Source of the DNA: Ga0077553 sp038215275
GTDB taxonomy: Bacteria > Acidobacteriota > Terriglobia > Bryobacterales > Bryobacteraceae
Reading direction: 5' to 3'
Assembly (NCBI GenBank): GCA_038215275.1
Contig: JBBQRA010000076.1
Location: forward strand, 1-23,476
DNA length: 23,476 nucleotides
The notes beneath the pieces were generated by a model. It was not told the DNA's origin. It saw nothing but the letters and a program-made list of their open reading frames with translations, and searched no databases. Position numbers and translations under genes: made by a program. Below, piece after piece: positions 16,674-23,476 of the stretch; position 1 is the first letter of the stretch; every line of letters starts with the position of its first letter.

Positions 16674-17158
16674 TCTGCAATGCGCGGACTTTGAACTCCA
16701 GAACTGGGAACATAATTCCTCCCGGTTCATTGCTACTATACAAAATGTTTCTCTGTGGCGAGCCTCTGGGATGTCAAACTTCTTTTACAACACCCACCGA
16801 TCGTGTCCACCTCGCTATAAACACTGTACAAGACGCTAGCATCCACGTTGCCCGATTCGTAGCGGGCTTGGGAAATGCCCGACTTGCCCGCAACCCTCAC
16901 GTTCACCGACGGTCCCGCAGCCGCTGCAGGCTTCCAAGCAAACTGGCGCAAAACGTCTGGGTTGATTCGGGGGTGGCGACTATTTTGCAGCCAGAGAGGA
17001 AGAAAATTCCCGAATTTGTCGTGGGTGCAAACGTAAATGTGCGTTTTCCTCGAAAACACGAAGCCCTTTTGACGGCCTAGCGAATGGCCATCGACTTGCT
17101 AGTCGAATACGTAGAGATCGCTCTCGGCCGTATAAGCATTAAAAGGGATATTATTTTT
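16674..17158. other. 485 bp without a convincing gene
   Basis: Both strands are open for about 110-130 codons here. The plus frame starts at 16691 and the minus frame spans 17059-16736. Neither shows a recognisable domain, good ribosome site or export signal. The minus frame contains NPDVLRQFAWKPAAAAGPSV, which has some protein-like character and might be an eroded enzyme fragment, but I cannot name it. Base composition is lower in GC than the flanking genes. Confidence 0.45.
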
Positions 17159-17365
17159 ATGTTCGATAACACAGAGATCGTAACCGTTGTAACGGAGCCC
17201 AGGGAAGTAACTAGCCTACCAGCAGGTACAGTCGTGGGCGACGTCTGGGGGGGACGATCCTTCACGGACAATGTCGCCGTGGCACTAGAACGAAGGAGCA
17301 GCCAAGGTTGGAAGGATGTGGACAGAGGCGATCAGCGTTGGACGCTAATTGCGCTGGAGCGTTAG
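17159..17365 (+). CDS. hypothetical small protein (68 residues)
   Basis: I do not recognise this ORF. It starts at an ATG preceded by AAAAGGGA about 10 nt upstream and encodes MFDNTEIVTVVTEPREV, then SLPAGTVVGDVWGGRSFTD, ending in RWTLIALER and TAG. It is polar with no membrane segment. It could be a small soluble protein or the surviving end of a larger gene, since the frame is open upstream to 17084. The stop codon is the first arm of a perfect palindrome. Confidence 0.3.
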   Translation: MFDNTEIVTVVTEPREVTSLPAGTVVGDVWGGRSFTDNVAVALERRSSQGWKDVDRGDQRWTLIALER

Positions 17366-17377
17366 GGTCAGACCCTA
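17363..17377. repeat. perfect 15-bp palindrome TAGGGTCAGACCCTA
   Basis: TAGGGTC and GACCCTA are exact inverted repeats around a single A. As RNA this would fold as a 6-bp stem with a 3-nt loop. It coincides with the stop codon of the small ORF. Similar GGGTCAGACCC strings are, from memory, found near ends of REP-type/IS200-like elements, but no transposase is adjacent. It could equally be an operator or weak terminator. Confidence 0.5.
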
Positions 17378-17608
17378 GTGAAACTACAGTCTAACCTCGT
17401 GGCACGGAGGAGCCGACTGAAAGCGACGGAACTGTAATGCAACCGGCTCCTGCGCTTTTGACTTGGATTCTTTCGAAGTCGATCACATGGCCCACATCAG
17501 ACCGCAAAGTCAGCACCGGGGATCTCGCTCGCATTTTTGTGCCAAGGTATATGGCGACCGTCTATCACGGCTGGTAGTTTAGCGAAACGCTTCATCCGCC
17601 TAGAGGCC

Positions 17609-19462
17609 TTATTCGGGCCTTGTAGTTCGCTCTTCGGGCGCCATCGGATATGCCTTCATTATTGCTGTCATTAGCCCCTCCCGGAACAGCCAATCCTCTT
17701 GCCCGTCTTTTTCGCTTCTCGATCCACGGGTAGCAAGCGCCACCTGTTCAATAGGAAACTTCGGGCGGCGGTCCGCATACAGGAGTCCGTTAGTTTCCTG
17801 ATAAGTATCGGCGAACTGTGTATAACAGAAACCGGCTAGGAGGGGGGTGTTTCGGACCACACTCAGGAGCCTTCTGAAGCGCTCGGCGAAATCTTGGGCC
17901 GTCTCAGAACGCGCGTAACCCCACGTTTGTACGGGATCATCAGAGAAAGCGATACCTCCAAATTCTGTAAGCATAATTGGCTGGCCCTCATGTGCTTGGC
18001 CGATCAGCAAGAGCCTTCCGCCGGGTCGCTCCCGTTCAAATAGCCGGCTGCTACTCAGGCCGTAGCGTGCCGCCAGCCGATCCGGATTTTCATCGTAGTC
18101 GTGTATCCCGATTATGTCGGTAGCCACGCTCTCCCATCCATCATTTCCTATGACGGGGCGGGTGGGATCAAGAGTCTTCGTTAAATGGTAGAGCGCTTGC
18201 ACAAAGTGGCGTTGTGCCGGGCTGCTGGGAAGGTCCGGAACGCCCCAGCTTTCATTGAATGGAACCCAGGCCACTATACAGGGATGGCTTTTGTCGCGGC
18301 TGATAACAGCAGCCCATTCGCTCGTAAGCCGCTGGATTGAATTGTTAGTATAACGATAGGCGCTTGGCATCTCTTCCCAAACCAGCAGACCCAGCGTATC
18401 CGCCCAATAGAGGTAGCGGGGATCTTCGACCTTTTGATGCTTTCGAACACCATTAAAACCCATCGCTTTCGCTAGTTCGACATCTCTTCGCAATGCGGCA
18501 TCCGAGGGCGCCGTCAAGCCGCTCTCCGGCCAGTAACCCTGATCCAGTACCATGATCAAGGGGAAAGGCCTACTGTTGAGGACGAAGCGATCTGCCTGAA
18601 CACCCAGAGACCGTAGGGCCGTATAACTCCGGACAGAATCCAATATCTCGCCCGATGCGGAGACAATTTCGATTTCGGCATCAATCAAAGTGGGTGTTGA
18701 TGGCGACCAGAGAAGTTCGTTTCTAAAGTCTTCAATACCGGGGTCGGAGAGCGCTACCCGCCGATGCACCTCAGCACCGATCACGCTGTAAACGTCATCC
18801 ACTAAAACTTTTCCGGAAGCGCTGAGTTTGACTCTCGCCCGTAGGTCTTCCCGCAGCGCGCCGTTCATCCGTAATTCCAGGCCGATCTCCCATCGCTCGA
18901 CGTTAGGAGTCCAATGCAGGTAGCTAATTGAAGATCGGGAGACGAGTTCGTACCAGACCGTCTGCCAAATCCCAGACGTGCGAGGATACCAAATGGAGTG
19001 AGGTTCTAGTTGCCACTCTTGTTTCCCTCGTGGCTGAGCCAATTCGGCCGGATTGTCATGGGCACGGATGACGATCGTATCCACCGCTCCAGGGCGGGCG
19101 AGCCGCGTTACATCGATCGAAATTGGCGTGTATCCTCCCTCATGGGTTCCCGCAAGACTCCCATTTACCCAAATAGTCGCTTGATAGTCGATGGCTCCGC
19201 AATGAAGGACGATCCGCCCGTCATGATTGGGGAATTCTACTTCCCTCTGGTACCAGCAGGCGCGAAAGTAGCCAGTGAACGCAATCCCGCTCGCCGGAGT
19301 CTCAGGCGCGAAGGGCACCTCAATCTCCCGATCCCAGACGACGTCGGCAGGGCATTCCCACAACGCCTCAACATCAAAGGCAAAGGCCCACGGACCATTT
19401 AGCGACGTCCAAGTCCGACGTTCGAGCAGGGGCCGCGGATAAGCCCACTGTAATTCTTGCAT
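17609..19462 (-). CDS. glycoside hydrolase family 2 (beta-glucuronidase/beta-galactosidase-like)
   Basis: From the ATG at 19462 the product is 617 residues. The GH2 jelly-roll sugar-binding domain occupies about 5-175 (LNGPWAFAFD, YQREVEFP, DYQATIWVNGSLAGTHEGGYTPI). An Ig-like domain spans about 175-285. The TIM barrel begins around 290 (SLGVQADRFVLNSRPF, ELAKAMGFNGVRKHQKVEDP). Acid/base Glu404 lies in WVPFNESWG and nucleophile Glu500 in IMLTEFGG. There is no signal peptide, so it is probably cytoplasmic. The frame continues upstream to a TTG at 19540, which is less likely as a start; neither start has a clear ribosome site. It cleaves beta-linked terminal sugars, but whether uronic acid or galactose cannot be settled here. 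It faces the GH1-like gene across a shared 632-bp region, suggesting common control. Confidence 0.9.
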   Translation of the reverse strand: MQELQWAYPRPLLERRTWTSLNGPWAFAFDVEALWECPADVVWDREIEVPFAPETPASGIAFTGYFRACWYQREVEFPNHDGRIVLHCGAIDYQATIWVNGSLAGTHEGGYTPISIDVTRLARPGAVDTIVIRAHDNPAELAQPRGKQEWQLEPHSIWYPRTSGIWQTVWYELVSRSSISYLHWTPNVERWEIGLELRMNGALREDLRARVKLSASGKVLVDDVYSVIGAEVHRRVALSDPGIEDFRNELLWSPSTPTLIDAEIEIVSASGEILDSVRSYTALRSLGVQADRFVLNSRPFPLIMVLDQGYWPESGLTAPSDAALRRDVELAKAMGFNGVRKHQKVEDPRYLYWADTLGLLVWEEMPSAYRYTNNSIQRLTSEWAAVISRDKSHPCIVAWVPFNESWGVPDLPSSPAQRHFVQALYHLTKTLDPTRPVIGNDGWESVATDIIGIHDYDENPDRLAARYGLSSSRLFERERPGGRLLLIGQAHEGQPIMLTEFGGIAFSDDPVQTWGYARSETAQDFAERFRRLLSVVRNTPLLAGFCYTQFADTYQETNGLLYADRRPKFPIEQVALATRGSRSEKDGQEDWLFREGLMTAIMKAYPMAPEERTTRPE

Positions 19463-20094
19463 TATAGAATTGCTTGCACGCCAGGATCCATTGGAATTCC
19501 GCCGATGCTGAAACCACTTAGTCTTTCCGGCGTCTGGCAAAACTCTCGCGACCGGCGGCGGGCATAGGGCCTCGGCTTTTTGATCCGGTCATCAATCAGC
19601 CCACCAACTGATTGTCCTTCAGGGGAGATAGGCCAGGTAGCAGGGCTTGAGCGGACTCATGCCCCGGGGCTCCGGCACGAGAACCACTCTCCTAACAAGC
19701 AGGTAATTAACTCAAATTAAGGCCGGACAGCCGGAAACATCTTCTACTCCTCCGGCGTCCTCTGTGTTGTATTGCCCGATTGCGGCCACTCGATACAGAA
19801 ATCTTAAGGACGAAGCGACAAGTCCAACGCCGGTCCCGCTGACGACGTCGGCATCACTGTTAAGGGATAGTACGAACTTCAATATTGGTCCCAAAACTTT
19901 GCTGTAACCCGGGAAGAACTGCGGACGCTGTTTCGAACGTGGGGCCAGTGGTTTCCGATGTCGAATGGGAGTTAGGAACAAAAGGGGCTGCTACCTATGG
20001 AGGAATTATGATAGACACGCCCTATTAACTCCCGCTCCGGGCGTTTCGGGTGGGCCATACGGAGATCGCGCGGGGAAGGAAATCAAAGAGAAAT
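19463..20094. promoter_or_regulatory. divergent promoter region between the two glycoside hydrolase genes
   Basis: This 632-bp region lies between two divergently transcribed glycosidase genes and should contain both promoters. No regulator gene is present. Near the plus-strand gene, GGAGGAATT precedes an ATG at 20008 that opens a six-codon ORF (MIDTPY, stop at 20026-20028). This is a good ribosome site with no long product, possibly a leader peptide. Open frames on the minus strand (for example 19981-19712) look non-coding. No clear -35/-10 pair or operator palindrome could be assigned by eye. Confidence 0.4.
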
Positions 20095-21441
20095 ATGAGA
20101 GTTGAGACGGCAAAGCAAAAACTGGTTCTGTCGGTACCCAACGGGGTGCCCTATCCCCACCTAGGAGCTTTTGAGAGTACTCGCTTAGTAGGAACTGGCA
20201 CCGATATTCTCGGAACCACCCGGCATATCGAACGATGGCGGTCAGATCTCGACCTATTGCGGTTCGCCGGCCTTTCAGAACTTCGATATTCCGCCCCTTG
20301 GCACCGAATCGAGCAAGAGCCGGGCGTATTTGATTTCACGTGGCTAGATGGTCCTATGGGATATCTTTACGCCTATGGTATGCGGCCGATTTTTGACCCA
20401 CTGCATCACGTTTCGTTTCCGGACTGGCTGGACCAAGGGTTCGCCAACCCGAACTTCCCTCGACTGTACGAGCGGTTTATCGTTCGCCTCGCTCAACGTT
20501 ACCCATGGGTTGAGCGCTATACGATCTTCAACGAACCTTTACCGACGACGATTCTCTGCTCGCTGCGAGGGGAGTGGTATCCGTATCACGCCTCGGACGA
20601 CTACTTTGTCAAAATGGCGATTAATGTCACTAAAGGAATCTGCATCGCCTCCCAGGCGTTGCGGAAGGTTGTTCCCCACGTGCAGTTTGTGCACGTAGAG
20701 TCCGCTGAGGCGCACTGGGCGCTGGATCGCGAATCGGAAGACTGGGTAGTTTTTGCGAACCGTCGGCGCTTTTTGATGCACGACCTTCTTCTTGGCAAAG
20801 TAAATCGTTCCCATGAGCTCTATCCCTATATGCAGCGCCATGGCTTTACGGCGGACGACATGTATTGGCTTCAGGACAATCCTGGGGAAATCGATATTTT
20901 GGGCCTGGATTATTATCCCCATTCAGAAATGGACTGGTACTGGGATGTGGACTTGGGACGCGCCAACATCGGAGCGGCCGTTCGACGTCCGGCTGGCTTC
21001 GCACAGTTGGGTAGGATGTATTCTGACCGATTCTTGGTCCCAGTGTTCCTGGGAGAAACAAATATCCGCGGTTCCTATCTGGACCGGCTCACCTGGTTGA
21101 AGTTTATGGAGGAGCAGTGCGAGACGCTAGCCGAGGGCATCGATTTTCGCGGGTTCTGCTGGTACCCCTCCATTGATAGCACCGATTGGTGCCATCTTTG
21201 TACGAAGGCTTCGGGGATCGTTGATCCGCAGGGAATCTGGGGCCTTGATGAACAGCGGTGGCACCGTGTGCCGAGTGAGCTCTCCCAGGCGTATTCTGCA
21301 CTGGCCCGTGGGTCGAAACGTGCCGCCGACCTGCCCGCGTATCGCTTCAGTCCGAACGCGGTCTATGGGTTGGGCAGCTATGAACCACTGATGTCTCATT
21401 GGCCAGAACGGCGAGAGCAAACAGATTTACTGAGTACGTAG
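20095..21441 (+). CDS. GH1-like glycosidase (clan GH-A)
   Basis: The 448-residue product has a clan GH-A TIM barrel. RWRSDLDLLRFAGLSELRYSAPWHRIEQEPGVFDFTWLD at about 48-86 is the GH1-style second and third strand region. The acid/base motif IFNEPLPT has E147, EIDILGLDYYPHSE is at 265-278, and VFLGETNIRG has probable nucleophile E321, followed by FRGFCWYPSID. The start is taken at the ATG at 20095, preceded by GGAAGGAAATCAAAGAG, rather than the in-frame GTG at 20050. No signal peptide is visible, so it likely acts on imported oligosaccharides in the cytoplasm. The family is more divergent than typical GH1 beta-glucosidases, which have a TENG nucleophile motif, so the substrate is open. It is divergent from the GH2 gene and probably part of the same catabolic set. 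Confidence 0.88.
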   Translation: MRVETAKQKLVLSVPNGVPYPHLGAFESTRLVGTGTDILGTTRHIERWRSDLDLLRFAGLSELRYSAPWHRIEQEPGVFDFTWLDGPMGYLYAYGMRPIFDPLHHVSFPDWLDQGFANPNFPRLYERFIVRLAQRYPWVERYTIFNEPLPTTILCSLRGEWYPYHASDDYFVKMAINVTKGICIASQALRKVVPHVQFVHVESAEAHWALDRESEDWVVFANRRRFLMHDLLLGKVNRSHELYPYMQRHGFTADDMYWLQDNPGEIDILGLDYYPHSEMDWYWDVDLGRANIGAAVRRPAGFAQLGRMYSDRFLVPVFLGETNIRGSYLDRLTWLKFMEEQCETLAEGIDFRGFCWYPSIDSTDWCHLCTKASGIVDPQGIWGLDEQRWHRVPSELSQAYSALARGSKRAADLPAYRFSPNAVYGLGSYEPLMSHWPERREQTDLLST

Positions 21442-21709
21442 GTGTGGTTGCTGATGTTAGGGGCCATGTAGACCTGCGCCAAGGAATCTCTGCGGTTGGG
21501 TATTGGTTCGCGCGATCGCCGAAGCCGTGGAGCCGTTGTGGTGGACCTGCGGGAGAGCTCACGCAAGCCCCCAACGGTAGTTCGTCTTCGCCGGTTTCTG
21601 CCTCAGCTGAGAATTTGCTGTATCAGCACAGCCGGAGCTTTCTGCCTTCTCGCGAAGTTAGGTATAAAGTACCGCATTTAGCCACGACGAGAGGTTGCTC
21701 AGCAGAACG

Positions 21710-22459
21710 TCACATCTGACCATCAACCACTAACTGGTTATCCACCGCGAATGCTTGCGTCTGATTCGCTATCACTCCCGCCAGCTGCTTTTCGAGCTGA
21801 GAGTTGACCGCCCCTTTCAATGTCACCTTTCCGTTCTCCACCAAAATGTGGATCGGCGGCAACGACCGATTGGCATAGCGCGTAAACTGCGGGCTTGCGT
21901 AAATGTTTTGCGCGATCATAATCCGCAGCTGATCGTCGAACGGTGACAATGGCAGAGCGACAATTTGATTGTCAACCTGCGCCACGCCCCGCAAACCCTC
22001 CGTCAACCGCTCGTACTCGCCCCGCCGCCAAGGTTCCCGCACCGCGCCGCGCAGGGTCACCTTCCCGTCTTTTACATTCCCCTCCACCCAATCAAATATG
22101 TCAAACCAAACAGATCCGCGGATCGCCGATGCCACCGAATCGGCGAGTTTCTGGTCTGGCATATCTCCGCGCATGTCCACCTTCAGGTCATTCTTCACCG
22201 AATGAACGCCAGAGACGCCGTAGGCAATCTTCTCGGCCCGCCGCACCTGCCCCATATTTTCGACCGTGCCGCTTAAACTAACCACGCCATCCTGCACGTC
22301 AATCTTGATCAAGTCGTCTTTTGAAATTTTGTCTTGAATGAGCTTATACTCAACCATTGTCTTAATCATTTGCGGAGTGAGCTTCTTTTCTTCATGCTCC
22401 GCTAGACCGGCAAGAGGTAACGCCAGTAGGGCAATCATCGAAATTACAAACGATCTCAT
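21710..22459 (-). CDS. exported protein with three BON domains (OsmY-like)
   Basis: The 249-residue product starts with a signal peptide (MRSFVISMIALLALPLAGLA). Three successive BON repeats follow, at about 28-95, 103-170 and 178-247. Each carries the family pattern of an amphipathic helix, then a strand pair of the type VQDGVVSLSGTV, VKDGKVTLRGAV and VENGKVTLKGAV, and a second helix ending in V..VDN-like residues. BON proteins such as OsmY and DolP reside in the periplasm, bind anionic phospholipid and help envelope stress tolerance. GGGAGA lies about 9 nt before the ATG. It is convergent with the GH1-like gene across 268 bp in which no gene or strong terminator was recognised. The gene appears intact. 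Confidence 0.9.
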   Translation of the reverse strand: MRSFVISMIALLALPLAGLAEHEEKKLTPQMIKTMVEYKLIQDKISKDDLIKIDVQDGVVSLSGTVENMGQVRRAEKIAYGVSGVHSVKNDLKVDMRGDMPDQKLADSVASAIRGSVWFDIFDWVEGNVKDGKVTLRGAVREPWRRGEYERLTEGLRGVAQVDNQIVALPLSPFDDQLRIMIAQNIYASPQFTRYANRSLPPIHILVENGKVTLKGAVNSQLEKQLAGVIANQTQAFAVDNQLVVDGQM

Positions 22460-22525
22460 ATCAGGTTCTCCCGCCGCTCAAGGTGCAATTTTCTGGCCAC
22501 GAGCACATTGCCAGCCATTAGGATG

Positions 22526-22551
22526 AATCGCTGCTAATCCGGCGATTTTTT
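22526..22551 (+). terminator. inverted repeat followed by T-run
   Basis: AATCGC and GCGATT form a 6-bp stem around a 10-nt loop and are followed by TTTT. This has the shape of a weak intrinsic terminator reading rightwards, but no plus-strand gene lies directly upstream. It may be a relic or part of the upstream region of the BON gene. The surrounding 22460-22722 stretch holds no recognised gene. Confidence 0.25.
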
Positions 22552-22722
22552 ACATTCTCCCGCCTCTGGTCGAAACAAAATGTTCCACCTTCAGCAGCTC
22601 CACGGTTTCGCCGGGACGTCCTGATGCTCGTCTTAAGTTTGATAGCTCGGGCTTTTTTACCGGGCCGTGGATGGCGTGATCGCCGACAATGAGAGGTAAC
22701 GCCCGTCCAGACTAGAACCCAA

Positions 22723-22993
22723 CCGGACCGGCTGAAGAGCGGGACGATTTCAATTCCCGATTCAGCGCACTGGTTTGACACGTCGCTCAACACCGTCGGC
22801 GCCACCTGGGCCACGACGCCGCGATGCACCTACGGAAACTCGGGCCGCAAGCCGCTGCGCGGGCCGGGTGCTTGAATCCGGATTTCTCCCTGTTGAAGGG
22901 TCGGGATTCCGGCGGCGGGTATAATCTCGAGTATTGTCGAGACCCTAAGCGAGATCCAGCGAGATCCAGTGCACTCCCCATCTGACTTTTTAA
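22723..22993 (+). pseudogene. decayed second copy of the TonB-receptor C-terminus
   Basis: This stretch aligns base for base with 13256-13600, including GACCGGCTGAAGAGCGGGA, AGCGCACTGGTTTGACAC, GGCGCCACCTGGGCCAC and GGTATAATCTCGAGTATTGTC. Compared with copy A it has in-frame stops, a deletion of about 80 bp (after CTCCCTGTT) that removes the RFRAEFF-type strand, and a 10-bp tandem duplication (GCGAGATCCA twice, 22949-22968). It cannot encode a receptor. The preceding bases are unrelated to copy A, so homology starts abruptly at about 22723. Confidence 0.85.
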
Positions 22994-23016
22994 TAACGTA
23001 GTGCAATGTCTATCCC

Positions 23017-23334
23017 ATAAATCGCCGATCCTTTCTTTCCTCCACTGCCGTCGCGGCTCCGGCGTTGCGCCTCGGCCCACGCACGACCTCCGAATGGCCC
23101 AACGTCCTCTTTCATCGCCGCCGATGACAGGAACCACGCTCTCGGCTGCTATGGCCATCCGCTTGGTAAATTCTCCCAACATTGACCGTCTTGCCGCCAG
23201 CGGCGTGCGCCTCATTGCTCCCGGCCTCCGCCCAGACTCCACGCACATCTTCGAGAACAACATCTCAGTGCGGGACAAACTGCCCGGCGTGGTCACCCTT
23301 CCGCAGCTCTCTCGCAACGACGGCTGGCACTCCG
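23017..23334 (+). pseudogene. decayed second copy of the sulfatase N-terminal region
   Basis: The segment matches the first 121 codons of the intact sulfatase at 13621, with identical runs such as AATCGCCGATCCTTTCT and TTCGAGAACAACATCTC. The start codon is ATA instead of ATG, an extra T in CTCTTTCATC shifts the frame, and a 47-bp deletion removes the whole formylglycine signature region. Similarity stops at about 23334 in CACTCCG, where transposase-like coding sequence begins. It is therefore a truncated, inactivated paralogue. Confidence 0.88.
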
Positions 23335-23335
23335 A

Positions 23336-23476
23336 CCAGAGAGATTCGTCTTTTTGGATGAAAGCGGCGTGACAACGGACATGACGAGGCTCTACGGCAG
23401 GGCCCGCCCCGGGCAACGGATTCACGAAGGGACCCCAGACGGAAGATGGCGAACGGTGACGCTGCTGGGTGCGGTC
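23336..23476 (+). mobile_element. IS630-family transposase fragment (internal part; runs off window)
   Basis: The frame from 23336 encodes PERFVFLDESGVTTDM, then TRLYGRARPGQRIHEG, and ends at the window edge with RWRTVTLLGAV. FLDESG contains the first catalytic aspartate of the IS630/Tc1-mariner DDE domain, and the following TRLYGRAP.G.R...P...W.T.TL.GA pattern is characteristic of IS630 transposases. The N-terminal helix-turn-helix half is missing because the fragment is joined directly to the sulfatase ghost. This copy is 5'-truncated unless the missing part lies elsewhere. Terminal repeats and TA target duplication cannot be seen. Confidence 0.8.

Noticed and set aside
17604..17620. AGGCC/GGCCT stem at the GH2 stop codon as terminator
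   Set aside because: Only a 5-bp stem, overlapping the stop codon, with no T-run on the minus strand.
22787..23425. 212-codon open frame on the minus strand
   Set aside because: It runs antisense across the receptor ghost, sulfatase ghost and IS630 fragment, so it is an accidental frame through three unrelated remnants.

Overview
The window is GC-rich and reads like an accessory region of a soil-type Acidobacteriota genome, probably from the Solibacter/Bryobacter side. This is inferred from the combination of large Oar-like TonB-dependent receptors (carboxypeptidase-regulatory domain plus barrel), a Tat-exported sulfatase, a sigma-54 response regulator, a large di-haem cytochrome c and several glycoside hydrolases. 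No tRNA, rRNA, CRISPR array or phage structural gene was seen.

Left block (1-8995, all minus strand, mostly intact). Reading in the direction of transcription, an operon encodes an Oar-like TonB-dependent receptor, a small exported helical protein of unknown function, a membrane histidine kinase and an NtrC-type sigma-54 activator. These genes are spaced 7 bp apart or overlap by 1-4 bp. After a 240-bp gap comes a two-gene unit: an exported di-haem cytochrome c with RoxA-like haem spacing, and an Old Yellow Enzyme-type flavin oxidoreductase that runs off the left edge. The receptor, sensor and activator together look like a dedicated envelope sensing and uptake module.

Central block (9720-12925, plus strand). 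Three membrane-protein genes form a tight operon: a DUF2254 protein, a voltage-sensor-type ion channel and an MscS-type channel. The voltage channel has nine arginines at exact three-residue spacing in S4. Its selectivity filter has TMGSQYWP where K+ channels have TVGYGD. This operon is the most unusual coherent system in the window.

Right block (12940-23476) is a mosaic of intact genes and gene ghosts. A deleted and frameshifted TonB-receptor pseudogene precedes an intact Tat-exported sulfatase. A frameshifted KatE-type catalase tail follows on the minus strand. Next come an SDR dehydrogenase behind a small coupled leader ORF, a divergent pair of glycoside hydrolases (GH2 on minus, a GH1-like clan GH-A enzyme on plus) and an exported triple-BON protein. 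At the right end, the same receptor-tail/sulfatase-head junction seen at 13256-13984 reappears at 22723-23334 as a heavily decayed direct copy. That copy has lost its start codon and the sulfatase formylglycine motif, and is cut off by the internal part of an IS630-type transposase that continues past the window. This points to segmental duplication followed by decay and IS-associated rearrangement around an otherwise functional carbohydrate and sulfate-ester gene set.
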